From Leuctra nigra (taxonomy: Eukaryota > Arthropoda > Insecta > Plecoptera > Leuctridae): a stretch of 64,000 nt of DNA. Below the pieces are notes generated by a model that saw nothing but the letters and a program-made list of their open reading frames with translations, made no database searches and was not told the DNA's origin. Location: assembly GCA_934045905.1 (NCBI GenBank), contig OW203765.1, forward strand, positions 20,833,409 to 20,897,408, read 5' to 3'. This document shows positions 21,090-33,452 of this stretch, one piece after another. The translations under genes were made by a program, and so were the position numbers. Numbering within the stretch: position 1 is the stretch's first letter; the number at the start of each line of letters is the position of its first letter.

Positions 21090-23955
21090 TTAGACGTGAG
21101 TTGTGAATGGCGAGCACACTTTTATGAAAAATTTCATTTTCTTTCATCAATCACAATTCACACAGAAGACGGATGAATATAAAAACTCGGTATTTTTTGT
21201 GCACATGCGAAATTATTATAATTTGTGACTTGACTATGTTACAATTTAATGTCATTATTATTTAATTAGGAAAAAAATAAATACTGAAATTAAAATAATT
21301 GTAGTTTGTGTCGATATCAGCCTGCTCACTTGGGATGCCAGTCGAAACTCACAGAATGTTTGGGTCGCTTTGTTCGTCTCGGTTGACCGTATAATAAACT
21401 TTATTATACCCCCTCATAAAATGGGAGGAAGGTTTCAACCATTAATTTACCTGCATAGTTATTGAAATCTCGCACTCCACTACTTAACACATTACGATCA
21501 AACCTATCATTTTGATGATCGTTGTTGATAGCTGATAATCATTATCATTATAAAATTATAATTTTGGCAAAAGCAGTGAAATGGCTATTAGAAAGACACT
21601 ATTGTTATAACTTTCAATGAGATTGTGGAGTGTTCAGGTTAGCAAGAATTGATGTGGCTATATTTGGATACATTTTATTCATATTAATTGATATTTACAC
21701 ATAAAATAACATTGTTATTAACCTGAAAAACTCGTTACAATATGCTATTTATTTCAAACCAATGCGCTTGTGCTTCGTTATTGAAAACTAATTTTCAAAT
21801 AATACTAAACTTTCGATTTATAAAAGTAACCTGAAATATTGACGGATTATTACTTAGCTGCATTATATATCGATATTCTCGTCTGATATGTACTTATAGG
21901 TACTTGTGATTGGTGAGGACTAAGATGATTGGAGTGCACTGCAGTGTTAGAGAATATGAGGAACTGAATCTACAACATTCGTCACATTGGTCACAACATT
22001 GGTACAGCATTGGTCGTGGATGCTTTAGCATGAATTTGTCGTGGACTAAGCTAAGGGAACCATCCCATCATTTGCTCTATAAACTGAGGAAAACCACGAC
22101 TAAAACCTCAGTAGAATGGATACAAGGTTGTGAACTCAAAACAGATGTACAATATTTAACATCTACCTAACTGATTTTTTTTAATTTGATATTATCTCAC
22201 CGCAGAAATCATATAATATTTTCTTCCTGTTTTTCTACTAGAATACGTCGACGCAACAAATACCCAATAAACCAACTAGTGACATTAAAAAATCCGAAAT
22301 AGTGCTCATAGAGCACTCCAGGTTTACTAACAATAAATATTTGAAACTTTTAAATAATATCATAATCATGCGACCATCATTACAATCACTTGTCAATCAT
22401 ACACAAATCGATTAGACTTGAAACAATGTCAAATTCGGCGGCGAAGTTCAATAATGCTTTTGGTTTATTATTGTAGGAATTATTGTAGGAACCCGTCATG
22501 TAAAACATGACCAATGCGCACCAGTGGGGTATGCGTAAATTAGCATGAGTTGAGATATTTGGCAGCAGAGTGTGCGTTGTTGATAACTTTATAGTTATAA
22601 TACACTACACACATAACGTCGTTAGCATGACTAAAATGCCCAACAGAATACGAAAATGAGTTACGAAGGAAAGTAATTTAACCATAACTATTATGGAAAA
22701 GCCATTTCAAATGAGTTTACAAAGTAAAACAAATTAAGAAAAAAACGCCAGCCTTTTTGCATTGTGTCGATTCATGATACATAGAGGTTTGCTATCCCAG
22801 AAAGAAGGATAACTTAGTGTGTGGGGGTTGGGTTTCATTATATCTGTCTCTCCGAGGTAGAAGGGTGGAAATACATTTTCTCAATTTTCCGTTGCACCCT
22901 TTTGGAATGATATAATCAAGCTCCTCCAATTACTATTTGACTGATGTCAATAAGTACAGCTGTATTGAAATATTCTCTTACATTACCCCAACGCATTCAA
23001 TCAAATAATTACCGATCACCCATTAGAACTGTAGCTGACATTCTTCATTATAAATGTTCATTTTAATAGATTAGAATCTGATCATTTCACTGAACTGAAA
23101 CTTGATGCTACAACAGCTGACTATTTCAGCCACTGGAAAATCCACATGTGTATTTTCTTAATATCTTATTACTAAAGTACAGTTTATTCCTAAACTGTTA
23201 ATATGATTATATTCTATTCTATTATGTTATATTATATTCTAATGACTCATGTCCCCTTTACAAAATTATGGTTTGATGAAGTCGGAAAACCTGGTTTATT
23301 AGCTCAACTCAAGAATAATTGAAATGGACTTCCGACCTTCTACTTCTAAAACACGGACAAACTATCAAGTTTACCCCATCTGCTTTTTTATTATGACCGA
23401 ATAGCAGAGAGGTATGTACGGTCACGTGACAGCTGTCAACCAATGAGAGCACATTCTTCACGTTGCTATATTCGGCTTCACATGATAGGTATATTGTAAA
23501 AACTAAACATTGATGCTAAAAACAGTATCAATAGGCACATTCCTTCAGTAACATGACACCACTAATAAGAAACGATGGAAAAGTACATATTTAACAAAAT
23601 AAAATATATTACAAATGTTCAATTCAATCGGCTTTGGTTTGTTGGTATTCACTATTCAGGTTCACGGCCCATGTATAACTCAGAGAGAAGAAAATTTGAA
23701 TATGTCAGTTTGAACGAAGTTGTCGGCATGACGTTTTCTATGTAAAGTAATTGATTTGACAGTAATTATACATTAGAGTAGATTTGTTACAAATACAAAA
23801 GCATAAAGTGTGCGTCTTAGGTAAGTTTTGGTTATTTCTTTATTCACAAAAAGCAGAAGACGTAATTTTAGACATGTTTGGCAATGTAACGCCACCATCT
23901 TAGTTATAGTTTTCAATAAATACCAATGTCAAATCGAAGCGCGCAACCGTTCCTG
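21090..23955. other. AT-rich DNA, no gene; SINE fragment and an E-box/CCAAT site
   Basis: About 22045-22125 the minus strand resembles the SINE core (inverse of ccatcccatcatttgctc, then aactgaggaaaaccacgac), a decayed copy. At 23421-23430 there is a palindromic gtcacgtgac with a CCAAT 10 bp further on. I see no exon in this stretch. Confidence 0.5.
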
Positions 23956-24061
23956 GCCCTGATTCTATAACTCAATTGCGATCGCTTAACAATTTCTTCC
24001 ATAAGATTAACATGGCAATAATTGCTAAGCGGTCGCAATGCGAGTTATAGAATCAGGGCCC
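23955..24061. mobile_element. Palindromic MITE next to a CA microsatellite
   Basis: Ends ggccctgattctataactc and gagttatagaatcagggcc are exact inverses, and the arms continue imperfectly (aattgcgatcgctta against taagcggtcgcaat). The element is about 105 bp. Confidence 0.75.
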
Positions 24062-24066
24062 TGACA

Positions 24067-25164
<1,098 letters not shown>

Positions 25165-25430
25165 CTGTGGTTTGTTATTGTAAAGTATGCTCCTTCAGCT
25201 GATTTCCAGATCCCAAATATGTAGATAATATTTAAAAATTTAGTGAAGTTTGAATTTGTGAACAAATGCAAGTGAAAAAATAACGAAATAACTATTGCGT
25301 AATCAATACAATTTGTTATTGTAATATAGGTTCCTTCAGCTGATTTCCAGATATAAACAAATGATAATATTTCAAAATTTAATGAAGTTTGAATTTGTGA
25401 ACAAATGCAATAATAACGCAATAAGAAAGG
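25165..25430 (+). repeat. Diverged direct duplication, about 147-bp period
   Basis: Two copies share tttgttattgtaa, ctccttcagctgatttccag, tgaagtttgaatttgtg and aacaaatgcaa in the same order (starts near 25169 and 25313). Confidence 0.8.
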
Positions 25431-25727
25431 ATAAAAATGATTTTTTATATATTGAAATAATTAACTTGCAGTCATGCATTCTTATATATTCAAGTGCAAT
25501 AACCCTATGGCGACTGCCATCAACTCTGTCATATTCAGTATTAATATAAGTTTTAAATGTAGATTATAATTCATTAGAATTAAATTATTACTAAATTAAA
25601 AGTGTCATATATATATTATATAGAATATATAACATGAATGTACCAATTTCCTCGGAAGAGGGTCAAAGGTTACAAATAAACAAATATTGCATTAAATATT
25701 GCATATTATGAAGTAACATTTAAAATT

Positions 25728-25915
25728 ACATTCAGAACAAGAGTAAATAGAGTGGCCATCTATATGCAAACTAGAATACTGTCACCACTCGACAGAAAAA
25801 GAGTAAACATTACATTCAGAACAAGAGTAAATAGAGTCGCCATCTATATTCAAACTAGAATACTATCACCACTAGACAGAGTCGCCATCTATATTGTAAC
25901 GAGAATACTGAACCT
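25728..25915 (+). repeat. Short tandem repeat of about 75-bp units
   Basis: The unit acattcagaacaagag, taaatagagt, gccatctatat, caaactagaatactgtcacc occurs twice, followed by a shorter third partial copy (gtcgccatctatattg). Confidence 0.8.
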
Positions 25916-25979
25916 AGCGGCTTTGGCATTTCATTCCTATTGAGTTTAAGGTTGGTATTAGATCGAAGGCTGGAGGATG

Positions 25980-26440
25980 GAAGGCTAGGTTCAGCCCGGT
26001 GAAAACAAAGTATTTGTATTCGTAACATGTTACTTTTTTTGAGTAACTTTACTGATTGTATAACATGTTACAAATTTATTTTGTTTCCATTGAATATCTA
26101 AGTAAGTCGGCAGTCGGTACACACAAAAAAGTCAATTTTAGAAGGTTAAAAAACACAAAATATTTTGAAAATGCCTCTTGGAATGCAATTTTGGTGTCTT
26201 TTTAACTATGTTCGGTCCATTTCATATTTATTTGTGTATTATTTATGACGTAACAGGTTCACAGATTTTTAAAAAGTAACTGTGAAAGTAACTGCTGACT
26301 TTAAGCAAGTAACTGTAACTGTATCGGTGTTACTTTTGAAATCAAGTAACTGTAACTGTAACACTGTTAGAATTTTGGACAAGTAACTGTAACTGTAACA
26401 CTGCTACATTTTAAAAGTAACTTTGCCAACAGCAACACTG
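25980..26440 (-). repeat. Right terminal arm of the giant hAT-like element
   Basis: Read inward from 26440 it has CAGTGTTG, many repeats of GTTACAGTTAC, and finally ccgggctgaacctagccttc, the same inner boundary as the left arm. It is about 350 bp longer than the left arm. The next eight bases outside are ggtaaata, identical to the left flank. Confidence 0.65.
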
Positions 26441-26448
26441 GGTAAATA

Positions 26449-28476
26449 TAGTTGCTCCTCATGAGTTTCTACAAACTAAACAAGTGTAGCACCTACTCCA
26501 TGGACTCAACTTTGCTCATCTGACCTCTATCTTTCATTAAAAAGATAAAAGGTCAAATGAATGGAAATTAGGAGTAAATTTCATTATTGTCGCAGACTTC
26601 TGTATTCTCTGTAGTTAGGTACCTATTGTTTTGAGGTCAAATAATATCTTATCTAGCAGTTGACAGAGCCAAAAACACTTCAAGAGACAATGACATTTTT
26701 CTCATCGTTCATAAAAAAGTAACGAAAATGTATGTAAATTATGCTCAGTACTAATTTTGCTACCACTCTACTTTCAAAAATAAAAACTATAGGTACTTAA
26801 TAAATGTTTCCGGAACCTTTGGTGGACAGATCTAAGACATTTTGCATTCGGGACGGAAGGTGTTTTTTAAAAAAAAAAAAAAAACGACATCCGTTTATAT
26901 ACGCAAATACGAACGAAAGCAATGGGGGAAGGGGTCACATGAGGGTCCGAGCTCGTCCCAGATTTATTTTTATTTTTTAATGTAACGTATTTGAAGTGTT
27001 CTGTTAGCTTTACGACAATTTTTTTTATCAAAATGTCTACAATATGAACAGTGAATAACACTACATTTGTAATGTTCCAATTATTATTAGGCACACAATT
27101 TTCATAAGCGTTCCTAATATTTGTATTTCAACCCTTCCAAACAGAGAAGGATATGACATGCAGTCGTGGCATTCTCCATACAACCTTGATGCACTTGTTA
27201 CCTGAGTATGGTGGGGGGGGGGGGGGGGAGGGGAGGGGGAATATGCCCCAAATCAACGCCGCCGTCGGTGGTTGCAGCAATTTGATTTTGCTTTCAGAAA
27301 TTCCATACATTTGATCATTGAGAAAGATTTCCTTTGAACGTGCTCTCAAATAACACCAAACAAGTTGATTATAATTTAATTGCGTATCATGTATGCATTC
27401 AATCAAGGCTTGAAAAATAATTATTTTATACATTATCTGTTATTTTTCCGTTGATAATTTCAACTCGACAAGATAAACAATTTCTTCATTATATTATTGC
27501 ACTTTTCTCACGCCTAAAAAAATAATTTAATTTTAAACGCAAGGTACAAGATCAAACGATAACGCAAGTGCAGTGTAATTTGCTTCAGGAACTGTTATCT
27601 CACTGATTGAGCACCTACACAAGTGCTTGCGTTTACTGTCAAGGTTCTCGGTACTTCAAATCTGCTCTCAAGCACTTTCAAATCAAACAACTATATCATA
27701 TCACATCATTTTTGCACCTTAATGTTATGTAGGTAATCTGTATTTTGCTTCCTGGTATGGTACATCTGATTTTGATTAGAGAGTATAAGCACCGTAGTTG
27801 CATTTAAATGACGAAGCACACAACAAATCAATGCAAAAAAATCACAGAATATTGGAATTTAACAACTATTTTACTTTTAATTTGAAACAGGTGCGAACGC
27901 CTCTTCTGTACAGCTGTCAATTCAGTTCAGACTGTTCCGATAATCAAGCTGAAATATGGTAATAACTAATAGTGTGAACATAAGAGGATGTAGGGTAAAA
28001 TTCAAAAGAAGCCAGTTTAAGGATTATATATTATTCAAAGGTTAAGGGTCCCTCTTAGCTCGCATTGGCAGGCAACCCGCAGTACACAGATGACCGTAAA
28101 TTGGTCTACCCTCCTGCAATAGATATCAGAGTGAGGTTGATAATGTCATATTATAATAACATTATCTTTGCCGCCCTGTAAGGGGTAAGTTTTAATAGAG
28201 GTGACAATACACACGTGTATTACAGAATCACCCATTTGAAAAAATTCTTAAAGCTTAAAAAGTGAAAACGCTACTCATTTCATTGTAGCAATTTGTATTT
28301 TTGTTTACTACACTTTTGTAATTTTCAATAATTTCCCTATATTTCTTTAATTTCAGCTTGATCGAATAGTAAATAGGAAGCTGCAACGAAAGTCATCTTG
28401 TGAACTTATAGTCCTGTACATGGAAGTTGAATGACTAACAGTAACAATGTACTCACCCCCACGCATCAGGTACTCG
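26449..28476. other. Intergenic DNA, no gene seen
   Basis: It holds an A-run (about 26870-26884) and a G-run (about 27210-27228). No coding stretch or RNA gene is recognised. The last part belongs to the upstream region of the membrane-protein gene. Confidence 0.5.
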
Positions 28477-28558
28477 TTATCATCAGCGTTATCATCTCTT
28501 ATCTCTTTGCGCTTATCTCTCTTGCTCGGATATTTATTTGTCAATGAAATAAAGATAA
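28477..28558. promoter_or_regulatory. Cluster of five GATA sites upstream of the membrane-protein gene
   Basis: TTATC words (GATA on the minus strand) start at 28477, 28489, 28499 and 28513, all within 41 bp, and AGATAA follows at about 28553. The cluster lies 145-225 bp before the start codon. Density is far above chance even in AT-rich DNA. In insects such clusters are bound by gut, fat-body or blood-cell GATA factors; binding here is inferred. Confidence 0.45.
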
Positions 28559-28701
28559 TGTGTCTTAGTTTCATCATTGGCGTGTTGAAAGTGTAGGTAA
28601 TCAACCGCACCCAAAGCGATTCACACGCATAAGAGCGGAGTAGATTTACAGGTGCGAACGTGAACGTTCCATTTCGTGTTTTCAAAAGAGAAGAAATCGC
28701 C

Positions 28702-31700
28702 ATGGGTTTTGTGGGTAGGAGCCTGTATTTCGCGGCAATTGCATTGGGTGAGTTTATATTTTTTTACTTTTGAACAATGAGAACAAAGGAAGTGCCTGTA
28801 ATTATCTACCACAAGTTAGGAGAATAGAATTACAAATAGACTCCATTTCTCAGTTAATTTTGCTCCTATCAACTTTTGTGTTTCCAAAAATCCACTCTGA
28901 AAGCCGTTGATGTTGAGGTTTTGCTTATGTGAAGAGAATATTGACAACTTAGAAAACTTATTACCAAGAAATTGAGACTTGTTACGTAGATTCCATCTGT
29001 AGATCAAAAATTTTGAAAATTAAACAAACTGATTGATTCACTAGTGGACACTAAACTGATTCACTAGTGGAACTAAACTTAACGGATTGATTCACTAGTT
29101 GGCACTAAACACAACGGATTGATTCACTATAAGTGGACACTAAACACAACGGATTGATTCACTATAAGTGGACACTAAACTTAACGGATTGATTCACTTG
29201 TGGACACTAAACGTAATCAAAATAGTGCCAAGAATATTTGAATCTTTCAAACTCAGCTATCGTATATACTCGAGGTTGATTATAGAATCATTGGTATATT
29301 CTTGATTTATAGTCATATAATTGGAAAATCATTGGTGAAAATATTTAGTTACAGCTTATATCTTCAATACTACATGTTTGATATTATCTTTGAATATTGG
29401 CACGTGATCAATCAAAACAAAAATCCATGTATTTTATCAATAATCGTACATCATAAAAAATAAGTCATACAAGATGCAATAACTATAATCCCCATTTCTA
29501 AGTGCATTTAATCATCTGCTACTTAGTTCAAATAGGAATATGCACCTTACATCTTTGATTGATTGGTACGTCATACTGTATCACTATCAGTATAGATATT
29601 GTGTCGCAATCGGCCAATAAATCATTCGGTTTACCGTTCAATCATTGATACAGGCTAGAGTAAGATGATACCAGTTCTACTTCAACATATTTTAGTGATG
29701 CACCCCGGCCCGTGCCAACAGGTTGTTTACCATGCTGTCAAAGATACCGAATCAAGATATTAGTATACACACATAAGTGGATTGAAGTTAATTTAAGAAA
29801 TGGGTCATCAATGAAGACTGATGATAAAGTAGTAATCGATCATGAGGTGCATGGGTGCTAGAGATTGGTGCATTCAAACAACTGAGATGGTACCTACTAT
29901 TCCAGTGATAATTAGAACGAATCTATAGAGGTGACAGATGATAGCAACTAAGCAAATGATGGGAGAGGGATCTCAATGAAAGTGTAAATGTTTTAGTTTC
30001 TTTTATAAATTTTAACCAGAATATTTTCGCTTATTTCCATTTTATTTCTAAGGCGACACGAGTATTGGGTAAGAGAATACTTCAATAAAACTGTCTGATC
30101 ACATCATTCCAAAAAGTGTGCAACGCAAAATCGTAATATAAGGACTTCCGCCCTTCTAAAAGTACAAAATTAAAACTCCAAACAGTGGCACCCCTCTCCC
30201 TACACCTTATAACCAAACAAATTGTGTTATCTAAATTATCCTATTTTGGACATTGCCCCCCCCCCCCTCCCCCTTCACCCCCACAAAGCTACCAACCCGT
30301 GGAGAAGTGAATTATTTTCTTGATTTACAGAAACAACTATTTCCATATTCTCAGTTGACGAGAGCTGTTGTTGATGGAGGTGGGAAGAACTTTTCAAAAA
30401 CATTGGTTGGCGGCGAGATCGAAAGCGGGTTTTTGTAAATCCCACTAGGTAGATAAATGTTCTCAATCGTTGTTAATCAATAAGAGTAAACGAAAAATAC
30501 GTGGTATGACGATTATAACAGATAAAGATAATCCTGATTGTGCAACGTTTCTAGTTAAACGCAAAAAAAAAACATGAGACAAACTTTTAATTTCCACAGA
30601 CACGAAAGTGCACTTCATTTACCAACCTAGATCTGCAGGCAGCAACGATACAAGGATCGTATCCACCTACTAGAAACTCTTTGCCAATACGTCAATGCCA
30701 TAGTAGATTCATATCAGAGCAATAATTTTAAACAAGTCAAACCTATTTTGATTGTGTTCGGGGTCAAACATAATTTACAGAAATCATATACAATATGTAA
30801 CACTATCAAATGCTAAAAAATAACAATGATGAATTAAAAACAAGAAGTCACATAATATTATCTATGCAGCATCGAGTAAGCATAGAAAACTAAAAACTAG
30901 TAATGATTAATAAAAAAGTGAAAATGAAAGAGGATTGTTTCTTGTGATTTTGTGATGACGATGTTGATGGAGTGATGATTGATCAAGTGGAAGTGAAAGA
31001 GATCAGTGTTGAATCCAGGCATACCTACCTGATGACGGGGGGGGGGGGGGGCAGTTTCCCCTCGACACTGAGCCAGTGTCCCCCCGGGGAAAATATTCTA
31101 ATTCCACAGACACTTTCTTGCCTACTTCTCTCAATTCACAAATAAGTCAGGTGTCTTTTCAAATTAAAAAGATAACTCAATTTTAGCTCATAGTTCTAGT
31201 GAATTTCTACATCGTAGTGAATCTCACGGCATTTCATAGCCTATTCTCCAAAACATTTTTTAATCCCTACTTTTCCCCCCTACTTTGACACATTTGCACT
31301 GTCAATCTTGTCATTCTAGACCTCATTTAGATTAGATTACAGATCTGACAGACCCAACATGCTCTAAAATAATTTTAAACTATTCTAAGATTGTCAGTTA
31401 TAAATGCGCTGCAGTTTTCCCAGCTCTAAAACCCAGCTATATTATTTGCATAATTACTTTGCCCCCCGGGCTAAAATGTCTGAATTCAACACTGATGATG
31501 ATTGGGATGGTTGTTTCTTGTGATTGCAGTTGTGATGACGATGTTGATGGGTGAAGTTGACGCCAGGAGGAAGATCCTGCGGGGGAGGAAGACGATGACG
31601 AAACAATATTACGGTAAGCATCTTCACCTCATCTTGTTCTAACAACTAAAAGTGATACCTAATGGAATGGTGTGCGAAGTGATAAATATCCGGCCGAACC

Positions 31701-33452
31701 GGGGATATATTTAGAAATGATGTTAGACAAAATAATTAGAACAATTAATTAACATAAACATTAAATAAAATAATTAAACAATTGAAGGACAGGAAAAGAA
31801 CGCTATATAAGTAAGTTTATTTCCATTATGCAAGTATAGGCGGTACATTGTCACTGACCCTTTAGCTTAAATCTGCTTTGTTTAGGGTCATTTTATTCTT
31901 ATCTATTTTTTCCATAGAGAGTATAATTGTTACAAATAAATTAAAAACTATCTTCCATACAAATCGATGTTTCAATTGCGTTTTTTAAGACTTTGTGGCA
32001 ATATTTTCTAAAAACCGAGGGTATATTCTGAAAGCTCATAAAAATCATTGCAAGCTTATACTAATTTTTAAAAACAAATTGACTCATAACGTTCTTTAAA
32101 TGATTCTAGGACGCAAAACTTATTTGTTTTTAAATTGAATGGAGTGTCAGACTGCTATAGTGTTCTCACCCCTTCCTCCTACACCCCTGGTGATCAATAA
32201 GGAATTTAGAATTCGTCTTTGCTTTTAGTTTAAAATGGCCCCCTCTCCCTCAACAAAGCAGATAGTACGTTATCACATCACTTTTATCGACGAATATCGG
32301 TTCCGCATCTCAGTATTGATTAGTTTCGAACTCTGTGACGAGTTCAGTGCGATTCATAACTTCATGTCTTATCAGTTGGCATTCCTGTCCGACCAGTCGA
32401 CATGTCTTCAGGAGAAATAGATAAGATATTTAAACAGAATCAACTGAATTGAAAATGACTCATGTTTGTTTCATACGAACGACGTCATATCTAAAAATTC
32501 GTTAGAAATAAAGTCATTTTTAAAGGAATTGAATAGTGAGCATGATCGATATGAATTTTAGAAGAACTGTAAATTTAGCATTTTAGAATAAGATAACTCG
32601 TAGTTTCTTCGAATCTTCATGTACAACCTGTCCATCATATCATGTTGTATCAAATGCTGTTAGTGAATGTTTACTGTGACGCAATCATACTACGGAGCAA
32701 GTTCAAAACGTATCTTACCTGTGTGTATCGAACTTTTATACGAATTGTAATAGAATAGTGTAAGAATAGAGTAATAAATAAATAAACTTATAAAAAAATA
32801 AATTGTAATAAAATGTAAAACTAAATTAAAATAAAAGATTGTTACAAACGTACACTCGAACAAATAAAATGGTATTCGAAAGAAAAGTATTGGTTGATCA
32901 AGGTTTGATGGCATCATAGTCTGTGTATTATCAACTCTAGTAGGTAGAGTCGTGGAAAAATGTGTCGATCATCCCTACGCTTATACCATCTCGCCATACA
33001 ACGGAGCGCTGGTATACCACTGTACGATCTCCGTTGTACGGCGGGAGGGTATAAGCGTAGGGATGATCGCGATATTATTCCAAAGCTGTACAAGGATGGA
33101 TTGTCAAGGAACCTGACCAGCAGCCAATCCGCTTTCTTCAAATACCGTTTTTAATTAGATTGAGTGTACCTACCATAAATTAATATTTGACCAAGATCGA
33201 AAAAGCTTAAAAAGTAGCTATACCTGTGACCTAATGTTTGGAAAATAAAATACTAAATCGATTAGCCACATTCTGGTAATGATATTTATACTTTATGATC
33301 TGTTCACAGCTAGGAACCCTATTCCAGCATGGGCAATCGTCACAATCATCGGTTTCAGCATAATCCTCGTCGGCGGCATAGTCTACTTCGTGCTGAGGAA
33401 AGTCATATTGGGCGGGACGAACAACGACGAGTATGATCCAAACACGGCCTAG
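28702..33452 (+). CDS. Small single-pass membrane protein, 90 residues, three exons
   Basis: Exons 28702-28747, 31530-31613 and 33310-33452 join with GT..AG introns, both in phase 1, and give a continuous 90-residue frame ending in TAG. The start ATG has a good context (atcgccATGG). Residues 1-26 form a signal peptide (GRSLYFAAIALVVMTMLMG, then EVDA). A basic stretch with RRKILRGRKTMTKQYY follows, then a membrane helix (residues 47-68, PAWAIVTIIGFSIILVGG..) and a short tail ending NNDEYDPNTA. The topology is a type I protein with a tiny basic ectodomain. Proteins of this shape exist in insects but I cannot name the family. The function is unknown. Confidence 0.82.
29023..29215 (+). repeat. 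Minisatellite of about 37-bp units in intron 1
   Basis: Five to six units built on aacggattgattcacta, taagtggacactaaac repeat with variable unit length. Confidence 0.9.
31004..31494. mobile_element. hAT-like element with CAGTGTTGAATTC ends, in intron 1
   Basis: The left end is cagtgttgaatcc and the right end, inverted, cagtgttgaattc. No perfect 8-bp duplication is found, so the class rests on the ends. It carries a G-run (31038-31051) and ccccc tracts. It separates exon 2 from a partial copy of the exon 2 border at about 30941-30972. Confidence 0.55.
32260..32425. promoter_or_regulatory. Second GATA-site cluster, in intron 2
   Basis: AGATAG at 32260, GTTATC at 32269, TTATC at 32284, CTTATCA at 32368 and AGATAAG at 32419 lie within 166 bp. 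Together with the upstream cluster this suggests a GATA-driven gene. It could be an intronic enhancer; no other evidence is available. Confidence 0.35.
32850..33169 (-). mobile_element. GTACACTC-family MITE, copy 2, carrying a nested MITE
   Basis: Ends gtacactcgaacaaataaaa and the near inverse ttttaattagattgagtgtac. The core parts ggtttgatggcatcat, then caaggatggattgtcaagg, then accagcagccaatcc match copy 4 at 54987. A 104-bp palindromic MITE is inserted within. The element ends 140 bp before exon 3 of the membrane-protein gene. Confidence 0.65.
32966..33069. mobile_element. Palindromic MITE nested in a GTACACTC element
   Basis: Arms cgatcatccctacgcttata and the inverse tataagcgtagggatgatcg are exact and extend with few mismatches over nearly the whole 104 bp. 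Confidence 0.8.

Noticed and set aside
21910..22170. 86-codon frame between the repeats
   Set aside because: Part of it (about 22045-22125) matches the SINE core in the inverse direction, so it is a repeat by-product.
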